Position numbers and translations under genes: made by a program
Notes under the pieces: generated by a model
What the model was told of the DNA's origin: nothing
The model's database searches: none
The model's input: the letters and a program-made list of their open reading frames with translations, nothing else
Shown: positions 36,501 to 44,889 of the stretch, one piece after another
Position numbering within the stretch: position 1 is the first letter of the stretch
Layout: every line of letters starts with the position of its first letter
Origin: Mauremys mutica
Lineage: Eukaryota; Chordata; Testudines; Geoemydidae
NCBI RefSeq assembly: GCF_020497125.1
Contig: NC_059084.1
Coordinates: 33,386,203-33,450,202 of the forward strand
Direction: 5' to 3'
DNA length: 64,000 nucleotides

Positions 36501-39500
36501 ACCTGGGCGCTGGTCCGGTTCCCGGCCGTGTAGCTCAGGGGGGTGAGGGAGCAGTTGGAGAGCACGCGGTCGATGCCGTGGGGTGACTGCAGCGTGGCGC
36601 TCAGTCTCAAGGTGTAGGGCAGCTCCCCCTGGGGGACTCGCGGGACCCCCTGGGTGACGTCCTCCCCGTCCCACCCTGCAGAGAGAGACACGGGGTGAGC
36701 ACGGGCCCAGGCAGAGACAGATGCATCCTGGAGGCGAATGCCTGGCTGTGAAGATGGTGTCGCCAGGAGCGCTTTGGCTTTCTTGAGCACGAGCTGCTGT
36801 TCCAGGAAGAAGGATGCTAAGCAGAGATGGGGCCCAGCTAGCGAGGAAGAGGAAGAGCATATTTGGCTACAGACTGGCTGGCCTAGAGAGGAGGGCTTGA
36901 AACTAGGTTTGACGGGGGCAGGTGACCAAAGCCCTCAGGTAAGTCAACAACATGGAGACCTGGGAGAAGGGTTGGAATTTGGGGGGAGCATGGGCTGTTA
37001 TGGGAGGGATAAAGGAGAGACAAGACAGAACTGGTGGGGGGGGGAATCAAATCAGTATCTTAGATGTCTGTATACGAAGGTGAGAAGTACGGGGGAATGT
37101 GGAGGAAAAATGTTTTGAGGCCTAAACTTTGGTTAAGCAAACTGTATGTACGGCCTGAAGGTAGAAAAAGGAGGGGAAGGTCGAAAAAAGAAGGGTAGAA
37201 AGAAATTATAAAAGCAGAACTAACTGTAGAAACTAGAGAAGCAAAATTAACCATTTGTATCAGCTTGTGATGAATAGCTGCCAGGTGACAGAGGAAGAAA
37301 CCACAAAGGGCAAAACTAAGGAAAACAGGAAAAGCTGCTTTGCTTCATGCCGTATGTGGATGTAAAGTTTTAAGGAAGTATATGTAATTTTTGTGGTTTT
37401 ATCCTATATAAGCTCTCGTATTTTATCTATCCGGGTCGGGAGGTGGAGGGGGTTCGGCTGCCTTGGCTGACTCCCCCATTCATGCATGTTTGATTGATCA
37501 ATAAAGGAGCCTCAGGCTAATCTGATCCAAAATTAATCATGTGGTCGATTTTTCCACAACAGGAATAAGCAAGAAGAACTGGTAATGCTAGTAAATAAAC
37601 ACAACTATGACAGTTGGCATCACAGAGACTTGGTGGGAGAATTCGCATGACTGGAATATTGGGATAGAAGGGTACAGCTTGCTCAGGAAGGACAGGCAGG
37701 GGAAAAAGGGAGGAGGTGTTGCCTTGTATATTAAAAAGGTGTATGCCTGGACTGAGATTTAGATGGAACTAGGAGACAGACTTGTTGAAAGTCTCTGGGT
37801 AAGGATAAAAGGGGTAAAAAACAAGGGTGATGTCAGGGTAGGGGTCTACTACCGACCATCTAACCAGGAAGAACTAACAAAATCATCCAAAGCACAGGAC
37901 TGGGTGGTGATGGGGGACTTCAATTACTCAGACCTCTGCTGAGAAAATAACACAGCAGGGCACAGATTAGCCAAAAAGTTTGTGGAATGTAGTGGAGACA
38001 ATTTTTTATTTCAGAAGGTGGAGAAAGCTACCAGGGGAGAGGCTGTTCTGGATTTGATTTTGACAAATAGGGAGGAGCTGGTTGAGAATCTGAAAGTGGA
38101 AGGCAGCTGGGGTGAAAGTGATCACGAAATGGTAGAGTTCATGATTCTAAGGAATGGTAGGAGGGAGAACAGCAAAATAAAGATAATGGATTTCAAGAAG
38201 GCAACTTTAGCAAACTCAGGGAGTTGGCAGGTGAGGTCCCATGTGAAGTGAGTCTAACAGGAAAAACAATTGGAGACAGTTAGAAAGGCCAAGGCACAAA
38301 ACGAGATCAAACCAGCCAGAGACATAAAGGGTAACAAGAAAACATTCTACATTAGAAGCAAGAGGAAGATGAAGGACAGGGTAGGCCCATTACTCATTGG
38401 GGGGAGGGAAGGGAGAATAGCAGAAAATGCAGAAATGGCAGAGATGCTTAATGACTTCTTTGTTTCGGTTTTCACCAAGGAGGCTGGTGGTGACTGGACG
38501 TCTAACACAGTGAATGCCAGTGAAAACAAGGTAGGACCAGAAGAGGCTAAAATAGGGAAAGAACAAGTTAAAAATTACTTAGACAAATTAGATGTCTTCA
38601 GGTCACCAGGGCCTGACGAAATGCATCTTAGAATACTCCAGGAGCTGACTGAGGAGATACCTGAGCCATTAGCAATTATCTTTGCAAAGTCATGGAAGAT
38701 GGGAGAGATGAAAAAGACAAATCTAGTGCCTATCTGTAAAAAGGGAAATAAGGACAGCCCTGGAAATTACAGACCAGTAAGATAATGGAGCAAATAATTA
38801 AGCAATCAATTTGCAAACACCTAGAAGATAATAAGGTGATAAGTAACAGTCACCATGGATTTGTCAAAAACCAATCCTGTTAAACCAACCTGACAGCTTT
38901 CTTTAACAGGGTAACAAGCCTTGTGGATGGGGGGAAGCAGTAGATGTGGTATATCTTGACTTTAGTAAGGCTTTTGATACTGTCTCCCATGACCTTCTCT
39001 TAAACAAACTAGGGACACGCAATCTAGCTGGAGCTACTATAAGGTGAGTGCAAAATGGTTGGAAAACCATTCCCAGAGAGTAGTTATCAGTGGTTCACAG
39101 TCATGCTGGAAAGGGATAATGAGTGGGGTTCCGAATAGATCAGTTCTGGGTCCGGTTCTGTTCAATATCTTCATCAATGATTTAGATAATGGCATAGAGA
39201 GTACACTTGTAAAGTTTGAGAAAGATACGAAGCCGGGAGGGGCTGCAAGTGCTTTGGAGGATAGGATTAAAATTCAAAATGATCTGGACAAACTGGAGAA
39301 ATGGTCTGAAGGACAAATGCAAAGTACTCCATTAGGAAGGAACAATCAGTTGCACACATACTAAATGGGAAATGACTGCCTAGGAAGAAATACTGCGGAG
39401 GGGGTGAGGGGAATTCTGCGCCAGACGTGAATTCTGCGCAGAAATTGGAGAGAGTCCAGAGAAGAGCAACAATATTGATTAAAGTTCTAGAAAACATGAC

Positions 39501-42097
39501 CTATGAGGGAAGATTGAAAACATTGGGTTAGTTTAGTCTTGAGAAGAGAAGACTGAGAGGGGACATGATAACAGTTGTCAAGTATGGATAACGTTGTTAC
39601 AAGGAGGAGAAAAAAATTGTTTTTCTTAACCTCTGAGAGTAGGACAAGAAGCAATGGGCTTAAATTGCAACAAGGGAGGTTTAGGCTGGACATTAGGAAA
39701 AACTTCCTATCTGGGTGGTTAAGCACTGGAATAAATTGCCTAGGGAGCTTGTGGAACCTCCAACATTGGCGATTTCTAAGAGCAAACACCTGTCAGGAAT
39801 GGCCTAGATAATGAATCCTGCCATGAGTGCAGGGGACTGGACTAGATGACCTCTCGATGTCCCTTCCAGTCCTATGATTCTATGGGGGGAATGGGCTATT
39901 GAGGGGCATGGGGGGATGCTGGGATATCAGGAAAGGGCCTAGGGGGAGTCACATACCCTGGAGCGGGGATTGCAGGGCTGAGGGGGGGCTTACCATGGGG
40001 CACATAGTAGTGACCTATGGGTCTATGAAGGTCCCTGTGGGTCTTTCCCTGTGGGGTATGCAGCAGGGGCTAGGGGACCTTGTGGGGTTACAGGCTGTGG
40101 GGTCACTCGCTATAGGGTGTGCAGTAGGGGTGTTGGGGACTGCGGGTCTCACCAGGCAGGCTAAAGTGGCAGGGGGATCTGTGGGTCTCACCATGGGGCG
40201 TGTAGCGGGGACGCAGCACGGCTGGCAGCATGTAGCGGGCAGCTCCATCTGGCTCCAGCGGCAGCTCGCAGACGTAGCGCAGGGTCAGCACCGCCTCCTC
40301 CCCAGGGGGCAGGTTCCCCAGGGAGCAGCTGAAAACATCGCCCCCGGCCCCTTCCTGCTGCAGCAAGAAGGAGCTCTGCCCCCCGGCCAGCGCATCACCA
40401 TACATCTCTTGTGCCTGCCGGAGAGACAGGGTCATCCCGAGATCCCCCTGCCCTGCCCCCCAACCAGCACATCTTCATACAGGTTACTTCTGGGGGAATT
40501 CTGCACCACTGCGTTTGCGCAGAATTCACGTCTGGCGCAGAATTCCCCTCATCCCCTCCGCAGAAAATACATTCTGCCCAAGAAGTGCTGCAGTTCCACC
40601 TTTTACCCACCAGAGGCGAGTTCTTCACAGCATCCTGCCCGCGAAGCCAGGTTAGGACGGAGTGGGGCACACGGGGTTGCAGGGGGGTGGTGGTCACAGA
40701 GAGGGGTTCAGAAGGGCTGGTGGGGGGAGAGGCTGGGCTGTGGGCTCAGGAGCTAGTGGGGTGACACCATTGAGCCAAGGACTGAATGGGAGGGGGGCTG
40801 CAGGGCCACATGAGAGCAAGGGAAGGGGGATGCAGGGCACACAGGGATGGGGGAAGAGGCTGCAGAGATCGATGGGGTGTGTCTGACTGAATGGGAGAGG
40901 CTTGGGGTGACCCAGGGTCTGCATGGCGGAGGCTCCCCAACTCCCTAACAATCCCTCCCCCGCAAAACACCTGTTCCATAATTCTCCCTCCCACCCGCAA
41001 CAATCCTCGAGGTTCACTCCAGACTCCTTCCCTCTCCCTCAGCTCCTCCGTTACCCCTGACTCCCCGAAGCCTTTGTGCTGCTTCTGAGGGGGGCAGGAA
41101 ATCCGGTTCTATATTGTAGTTTCAATGAATTCTTACACCAAGTTCTGTATGAATAGGCCTCAAAAGGAATCTATTCAATGAAAAAAATTACCAGAATCTT
41201 TGTTTTGGTCTGTGTTGTTACAGACGTACTTGCTGACACTATTTTGAAATAAATTACCAAAATAATGGAAGCTGGCGTGACTACATTGTGCTATTTTGAC
41301 AAGAAAAATGCAAAATTTTAATTTTTTGGTGCCTAATTCCCCCAGGAGTAACAGCTCCTGCACCGCCTGTAGTGACAGGGTCAGCCTGAGCTCTCCTTAT
41401 CCCACGAGATCCCACTGCCAGCGTGTTTCCGTACAGCTCCTGTGTGTGCCGGGAGAGACAGCGTCACCCCGAGATTCCCCATTCCCCCGACATCCCCCTG
41501 CCCTGCCCCCTGGCAAGCACGTCCCTGTACAGCTCTTGCAGCTGCCGGGAGAGATGGGGTTACCCTGAGATCCCCCTGACTCCCAACAGCGCACTGCCCT
41601 GCCCCCTAGCCAGTGCGGGCGTACCCATACCCTGCCCCCTGGCACCGTCTCTCCCCCATGGGACCCATGCCCCCCTGGTACCTGTTTCTTCTCTCGGAGC
41701 TGGGCCTGGATGCAGGTGCCCCGCAGGCGGGCCTGGAAGGCATAGACGGCCGCCTCGGCGTCCACGGGGAACACGAACACGGCCTCCACGGGCCCCTGCT
41801 CATCGTTCCTGTAGAGCAGCTCACAGCCCACGTCCGCCACGAAGCCTCGGATCAGCACCGTCACCGAGCCGCTGCGCAGGGGCACTGGGGAGAGACGGAC
41901 ATCAGCCAGGGGCCCCTCTGACCCCCACGGGCACTGGGAAAGGGGGATGTCAGCCATGGGCCCCCCCACCACACACCCCCATAGGATCCAGGGGAGGGGG
42001 GCATCAGTCATGGGACCTCCCCCCCGCCCTGACTCACCCGGCTTGTTGGAACTGTTCAGGAGGCCGCAGCTCCTCATCTCGGTCTGGGGTCGGGGAT
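20024..42097 (-). CDS. VWA5A: VWA5A-like gene, copy B (VIT and vWA domains)
   Basis: Seventeen coding exons join to 835 codons including the stop; human VWA5A has 786 residues. Exons 2-6 encode the N-terminal VIT domain. Exons 7-12 encode the vWA domain, with all MIDAS elements present: DRSGS in exon 7, the threonine of GGTEIL in exon 9 and the aspartate of FTDGEV in exon 10. Exons 13-18 encode the C-terminal region ending PAVFGL, close to the family terminus. All borders are GT/AG and phases agree throughout. Codon 376 is TAG (30,767-30,769), which would truncate the protein inside vWA. VWA5A is an intracellular protein of poorly known function and a proposed tumour suppressor (BCSC-1). No promoter is evident. 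The start is the ATG at 42,075-42,077, followed by RSCGLL as in the family. Functional state is uncertain because of the stop. Confidence 0.92.
20532..20658 (-). CDS. VWA5A: Gene B exon 17
   Basis: 127 bases between CCACAG and GTGAGA. They encode [15 protein letters not shown] and [14 protein letters not shown], the well conserved C-terminal helical region of VWA5A. The reading phase passes correctly to exon 18. Confidence 0.9.
21220..21356 (-). CDS. VWA5A: Gene B exon 16
   Basis: 137 bases between CCCTAG and GTGAGT. They encode [18 protein letters not shown], matching the conserved QNANGSWDL block of the family. Confidence 0.9.
22446..22772 (-). CDS. VWA5A: Gene B exon 15 (variable linker)
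   Basis: 327 bases between GCCCAG and GTGAGG, fully open. They encode a low-conservation linker with [15 protein letters not shown] and end in PPETASQK. Phases match exons 14 and 16. The corresponding exon of copy C (63,248-63,606) is much more diverged than the surrounding introns. Confidence 0.85.
23688..23896 (-). CDS. VWA5A: Gene B exon 14
   Basis: 209 bases between GCACAG and GTAACC. They encode [14 protein letters not shown], then [14 protein letters not shown] and [13 protein letters not shown], which are strong family signatures. The donor-side coordinate could be off by one base. Confidence 0.9.
24291..24394 (-). CDS. VWA5A: Gene B exon 13
   Basis: 104 bases between CTTCAG and GTGACA. 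They encode [20 protein letters not shown], corresponding to the beta-rich segment after the vWA domain. Confidence 0.88.
24650..24880. repeat. Hairpin-bearing DNA-transposon-like repeat
   Basis: A long imperfect palindrome spans 24,681-24,748, with TAACTACGTC on the left and TGACGTAGTTA on the right. The outer flanks (GTCTCATCTACACC near 24,653 and ATAGACGTGCCCC near 24,862) look like imperfect terminal inverted repeats. It lies in intron 12 of gene B. The family is not recognised. Confidence 0.5.
25699..26127. mobile_element. GC-rich DNA element inserted in CR1
   Basis: The ends CAGAGCCGTCCAGTCCAT and ATGGACAGGATGGTTCTG form an imperfect terminal inverted repeat. The interior contains CAACTGCCCCAGGTCCC and related GC-rich inverted segments resembling the elements at 1,479 and 15,724. 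No clear target duplication. Confidence 0.6.
26481..26660 (+). mobile_element. tRNA-derived SINE, tortoise Pol III type
   Basis: It starts GGGGAGGGATAGCTCAGTGG, a tRNA-like A box, followed by the B-box-like GATTATGAATTCAATCC. Its tRNA-unrelated part reads GGGGATTGACCCTACTTTG and GGTTGGACTAGATGATCTC, and it ends CAACCCTGATATTCTAT. I recognise this structure as the cryptodiran turtle SINE. It is inserted in the CR1 relic of intron 12. Confidence 0.88.
27545..27580. repeat. (TG)n microsatellite next to an exon 12 donor
   Basis: About 18 uninterrupted GT/TG dinucleotides, which is (CA)n on the gene strand. They start only about 27 bases into intron 12 of gene B. Confidence 0.95.
27608..27772 (-). 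CDS. VWA5A: Gene B exon 12
   Basis: 165 bases between CCGCAG and GTGAGA. They encode [24 protein letters not shown] and [15 protein letters not shown], the end of the vWA region with strong family matches. Confidence 0.9.
27979..28360 (+). mobile_element. Solo LTR beside the exon 11 donor
   Basis: 382 bases from TGTGAAAGTAG to AACTTTGACA, flanked by the exact 4-base direct repeat GTTC (27,975-27,978 and 28,361-28,364). ACTAATAAAACAG at about 28,307 gives a plus-sense polyadenylation signal, so the LTR is antisense to gene B. The insertion starts eight bases after the 5' splice site of intron 11. It is not part of the duplicated area seen here. Confidence 0.85.
28369..28483 (-). CDS. VWA5A: Gene B exon 11
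   Basis: 115 bases between CTGCAG and GTGAGA. They encode [20 protein letters not shown] and [16 protein letters not shown], almost identical to the vertebrate family block. Confidence 0.93.
28550..29205. repeat. Minisatellite in intron 10 of gene B
   Basis: About a dozen degenerate units of roughly 55-60 bases, built on GGGTTGAGGGGTGCTGTGGG, then a GACAGACGGTCCCCAGG-like block and GGCAGCAGGGCTGGGGGCA. The last five units (28,950-29,205) are the most regular. Confidence 0.88.
29230..30270. other. Intron 10 remainder, nothing recognised
   Basis: No exon, RNA gene or repeat family is recognised. The base composition is less skewed than the neighbouring introns, with CpG dinucleotides fairly common. 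A short imperfect inverted pair around GGTTCACTGCGCTAAC (29,816) and GGTTAGTTCACAGGCG (29,872) is visible. Confidence 0.5.
30283..30362 (-). CDS. VWA5A: Gene B exon 10
   Basis: 80 bases between CGCCAG and GTAAAG. They encode [20 protein letters not shown]. The aspartate of FTDGE is the third MIDAS metal-site element of the vWA domain. Confidence 0.92.
30734..30878 (-). CDS. VWA5A: Gene B exon 9 with in-frame TAG
   Basis: 145 bases between CCGCAG and GTATCA, with phases fitting both neighbours. It encodes [15 protein letters not shown] and [19 protein letters not shown], followed by TAG (30,767-30,769, codon 376), then [11 protein letters not shown] to the donor. The two relic exon 9 copies read TTC CGC at the two codons where B has TAG CAC. 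The stop falls after the MIDAS threonine and before the MIDAS aspartate of exon 10. Confidence 0.88.
31018..31106 (-). CDS. VWA5A: Gene B exon 8
   Basis: 89 bases between CCCCAG and GTGAGT. They encode [20 protein letters not shown] and [10 protein letters not shown], a strongly conserved piece of the vWA fold. Confidence 0.93.
31253..31425 (-). CDS. VWA5A: Gene B exon 7 (MIDAS DxSxS)
   Basis: 173 bases between CCGCAG and GTACGG. They encode [18 protein letters not shown] and [24 protein letters not shown] is the primary metal-ion-dependent adhesion-site motif of vWA domains. Confidence 0.94.
32492..32786. mobile_element. hAT MITE with exact target duplication
   Basis: The 17-base ends CAGCGTTTCTCAAACTG and CAGTTTGAGAACTGCTG are near-perfect inverted repeats. 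The 8-base direct repeat ATCTAGAG flanks them at 32,484-32,491 and 32,787-32,794. It is 295 bases long and non-coding. Confidence 0.92.
32890..34050. mobile_element. Unclassified DNA element with GGGGAATTC-type ends
   Basis: The left end has ACTCCTCGGGGAATTCGGCA and CACTGCGCATGCGCAGAATT. The right end around 33,975-34,040 has GCAGAATTTTTAACG and GGCGCAGAATGCCCGCAGG, a degraded inverted counterpart. A related element lies at 40,487-41,351 and a short piece at 39,405-39,440. The interior 33,100-33,900 is C-rich and non-coding. Confidence 0.5.
34558..35666. mobile_element. hAT-like element carrying a minisatellite
   Basis: The ends CAGGGGTGGGCACACTTT and AGTCTGCCCACCCCTG are terminal inverted repeats, flanked by the exact 8-base repeat CACTATAT (34,550-34,557 and 35,667-35,674). 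No transposase is encoded. More than half of the interior is a tandem array. It is inserted in the CR1 relic of intron 6. Confidence 0.9.
34640..35330. repeat. Minisatellite inside the hAT element
   Basis: Roughly 14 units of about 45-50 bases share GGGGGCTCAGGGCAGGGAGT, TGGGGTGCAGGAGGGGTGC and GGGTGTACGA blocks. Higher-order periods of two to four units are visible, for example repeated runs with the GGGAATTAGGGCGGGGAGTC variant at about 34,888, 35,046 and 35,268. Confidence 0.88.
35813..35927 (-). CDS. VWA5A: Gene B exon 6
   Basis: 115 bases between CCCCAG and GTGCGG. They encode [20 protein letters not shown] and [17 protein letters not shown], at the VIT-to-vWA junction. Confidence 0.9.
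36503..36675 (-). CDS. VWA5A: Gene B exon 5
   Basis: 173 bases between CTGCAG and GTAAGG. They encode [20 protein letters not shown] and [20 protein letters not shown], matching the VWA5A family. The acceptor lies only about 60 bases from the inserted CR1 of intron 4. Confidence 0.91.
36740..39884 (+). mobile_element. Long CR1 LINE, antisense in intron 4 of gene B
   Basis: The 5' part resembles CR1 sequence before the endonuclease. Endonuclease remnants are in 37,610-38,230 (GVALYIKK, then [15 protein letters not shown] and [10 protein letters not shown]). Reverse transcriptase follows in broken frames from 38,270 to about 39,360 ([48 protein letters not shown]). The 3' end is the CR1 hallmark CCTATGATTCTATG. 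Several frameshifts make it inactive. A solo LTR has landed inside it. Confidence 0.9.
37098..37561 (+). mobile_element. Solo LTR nested in the CR1
   Basis: 464 bases from TGTGGAGGAAAAATG to TTTTTCCACAACA, flanked by the 4-base repeat GGAA (37,094-37,097 and 37,562-37,565). CCTATATAAGCTC at about 37,404 is a TATA box and AATAAAGG at 37,500 a polyadenylation signal, so the sense is plus. The CR1 sequence resumes directly after it. Confidence 0.9.
40192..40414 (-). CDS. VWA5A: Gene B exon 4 (VIT)
   Basis: 223 bases between CGGCAG and GTGAGA. They encode [40 protein letters not shown] and [20 protein letters not shown], the core of the VIT domain, with strong family identity. Confidence 0.94.
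40487..41351. mobile_element. Unclassified DNA element with GTTACT..GGGGGAATT ends
   Basis: The left end GTTACTTCTGGGGGAATTC and the right end AATTCCCCCAGGAGTAAC are inverted repeats with one mismatch. Next to the left end lie GCGCAGAATTCACGTCTGGC and GCAGAATTCCCC. The interior 40,640-41,080 shows no coding capacity. It lies in intron 3 of gene B. Confidence 0.65.
41682..41884 (-). CDS. VWA5A: Gene B exon 3 (VIT)
   Basis: 203 bases between CCCCAG and GTACCA. They encode [20 protein letters not shown] and [20 protein letters not shown], the first beta strands of the VIT domain. Confidence 0.94.
42038..42097 (-). CDS. VWA5A: Gene B exon 2 with the start codon
   Basis: The exon follows a TGCACAG acceptor. 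Twenty bases of 5' leader precede the ATG at 42,075-42,077, and 40 coding bases encode [13 protein letters not shown] before the GTGAGT donor. The human protein starts similarly with MVHFCGLL, which supports this start. A further non-coding exon upstream is implied by the acceptor. Confidence 0.88.
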
Positions 42098-42659
42098 CTG
42101 TGCAGGGGAAGGGTGTGCGGTGAGATACAGGGTTCCCATGGAAACTGATGGGCACAGGGAGTGCCCCCCAGCAACGGCTCTGAGACCCCAGGTCCATCCC
42201 CCTGCTCAGCCAGGTCCTGTGGCAGGGAGTCCCACAGGTTCACGGGCCTAGCTCAGAGATCAGAGTGATGGCTCCTCTCGGGCCCCCCCAGATCCCCCCT
42301 TCCTGCACACGGCGCCAGCTCCCAGCAAGTGGGGGCTGGCAGGGACCGGGGCACAGCTGGGAACTGGATGGAGAAATGTGTGTGTGTGGGGGGTAATAGG
42401 GATGGATGGATGGACAGACGAACCGGAGGGGGTGGGGTGGGGATGGATGTTTGGATGGAGGGAATGGCTGGGGGCCGGGGGAGGGGTGGAGAAATGTAGG
42501 GGCGCATCATGGGGCCCTGCACTTCTGCTGAGGAGGGGGACACCCCCACTTGCCCAGAGTGGGATGGACACACCCCACCATCAGGACTCTCAGCCAAGTC
42601 AGACAATCAGACCCCCCCACATGGCCCCAGCCCCCGACAGAGACTGGGGTACAGCTGAG

Positions 42660-43005
42660 AGATGGAAATGTAGGGGGATGGATGGACAGACGGAAGGAGG
42701 GAAGTGGGGATGGAGAGAGACGTGAGTGGGGACGCACAGACAGAAGAGGGAGTTGGACAGGCATGGGGGGTGAGGATGGACAGACAGATGGAAGGGGGGA
42801 TTGGACAGTGTGGGGGAGGTGAGGATGGACAGATGGACGGAAAGGGGGTTGGACAGAGTGGGGGGGGGGTTGAAGATGGACAGACGGATGGAAGCGGGGG
42901 TTGGACAGGCATTCAGGGGGTGAGGATGGACAGACGGACGGAAGGGGGGGGGTGGACAGTGCGGGAGGGGGGTCGGGATGGACAGAAGTCGGGGGCGGTT
43001 CTGAC
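42660..43005. repeat. GGAC/GGAT-rich minisatellite, right copy
   Basis: Counterpart of 420-795 with one or two fewer units. It lies between exon 2 and the putative 5' exon of gene B. Confidence 0.85.
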
Positions 43006-43466
43006 CCAGCAAGTTGCTGAATTTCCTGCACTGGCTCCAATCCGAACTCTCCGCTCCAGGGCCCTGCTCCCAGAGCCACGCTGTCCCCTGCTGGGCAGAG
43101 CCGGACCTGCCCGTCTAGGGTCATAGACCCCGCTCTGCTGAGGGCGAGTCCCCGTGACTCCTGGGGCCAGCGGGGCTGGGGGGGGGGCTCCATGGGCGGT
43201 GCCGGGCAGGGCTGGGCTGTGACTCCAACCCCCTCCCCTACACTGAACATCCACCCTGCGCAGTGCTGGGGGTGGGAGACACAACGCCCTCCCTGGTCGT
43301 GTTAGAGTCGCAGCGCACACACACTTCTATCCCCGGCTTGGGGGGAAGGACTCCTGGGTCCTATCCTGTTGGGGGGGCTGGGAACCAGAACTCCTGGGTT
43401 CTCTCCCCAGCTGGGGGCCCTGAACCCCAGGGGAGGGGATTGTGGGTGTCCTGAGGGCCCTGTTAC

Positions 43467-43530
43467 CTTCGCTAGCCCGGACCCGGACGCAGAGGCTGGA
43501 AAAGCAAAACCGAAAGTCACTTTTCTAGGC
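43467..43530 (-). other. Putative 5' non-coding exon of gene B
   Basis: On the minus strand it ends AAG|GTAACA and could splice to the acceptor before exon 2 at 42,098. There is a polypyrimidine-like TTTTGCTTTTCCAG inside it, so the exon could instead begin near 43,498. No promoter motif is recognised. Confidence 0.35.
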
Positions 43531-43569
43531 TAGCCCCACCCAGGCCAGCCAGGGAGCGTCTGCAATTGT

Positions 43570-44635
43570 CTGCATGGCGATCGGGGGAGGTCCCGGATGA
43601 CGGGAAGAAGGCTACTGTAGTGCCCATCTTTAAAAAGGGAAGGAGGAGGATCCGGGGAACTACAGACCAGGGCTGCCCAAGGGGGGGAGGAGGGGGGACA
43701 AGTGGGGCAATTTGCCCCGGGCCCCGCAGGGGCCCCCACTAGAATATAGTGTTCTATAGTATTGCAACTTTTTTTTTATGGAAGGGGCCCCCAAAATTGC
43801 TTTGCCCCAGGCCCCCTGAATCCTCTGAGCAGCTGCTACAGACCAGTCAGCCTCACTTCAGTCCCTGGAAAAATCATGGAGCAGGTGCTCAAGGAAACCA
43901 TTTTGAATCACTTGGAGGGGAGGAAGTTGATCAGGAACAGTCAGAATGTATTCACCAAAGGCAAGTTTTGCCTGACTAACCTAATTGCCTTCTATGATGA
44001 GATAACCGGCTCTGTGGATGAGGGGAAAGCAGTGGATGTGCTATTCCTTGACGTTAGCAAAGCTTTTGATATGGTCTCCCACAGTATTCTTGCCAGCAAG
44101 TTAAAGAAGTATGGGCTGGACGATTGGACTATAAGGTGGATAGAAAGCTGGCTTGATCATCAGGCTCAACGGGTAGTGATCAACGGCTCCATGTCTAGTT
44201 GGAAGCCAGTATCAAGCGGAGTGCCCCAAGGGTCGGTCCTGGGGCCAGTTTTGTTCAATATCTTCATTAATGATCTGGAGGATGGCGTGGACTGCACTCT
44301 CAGCAAGTTTGCAGATGACACTAAACTGGGAGGAGTGGTTGATACGCTGGAGGGTAGGGCTAGGATACAGAGGGATCTAGACAAATTAGAGGATTGGGCC
44401 AAAAGAAATCTGATGAGGTTCAACAAGGACAAGTGCAGAGTCCTGCACTTAGGACGGAAGAATCCCATGCACTGCTACAGACTAGGGACCGAGTGGCTAG
44501 GCAGCAGTTTTGCAGAAAAGGACCTAGGGGTTACGGTGGACAAGAAGCTGGATATGAGTCAGCAGGGTGCCCTTGTTGCCAGGAAGGCTAATGGCATTTT
44601 GGGCTGTATAAGTAGGGGCATTGGCAGCAGATCAA
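43570..44635 (+). mobile_element. CR1 LINE fragment, right copy, with open RT frame
   Basis: Counterpart of 1,385-2,435. One uninterrupted frame runs 43,762-44,649 (295 codons). Reverse-transcriptase homology starts after the hAT-like MITE at about 43,840 and includes [20 protein letters not shown] and FADDTKLGG. The endonuclease and 3' end are missing, so it is not autonomous. Confidence 0.92.
43668..43835. mobile_element. hAT-like MITE inside CR1, right copy
   Basis: The same element as at 1,479-1,635, with an exact 8-base target duplication CTACAGAC at 43,660-43,667 and 43,836-43,843. Confidence 0.8.
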
Positions 44636-44889
44636 GGGGGCGGGGTTAGCTGCCATGGAGCGGGGACTCCCCTGGCGGGGTTAGCTGCAGGGGAGGGTAA
44701 CTGCTGCTGGGGTGGGGGGAGGCTCCCCGGGTGTGGGGTGCTGGTGGGCTGGGTTAGCTGCTGCGGGGGGACTCCTCTGGAGGGAGGGGTGGGTGGGCGT
44801 GGTTAGCTGCCATGGGGGAGGGCGGCAGGTGGGGTTAGCTGGGGGGCGGTGATGCAAGGTGGAAATTTCACCTAGGGCGCGAAACTTCC

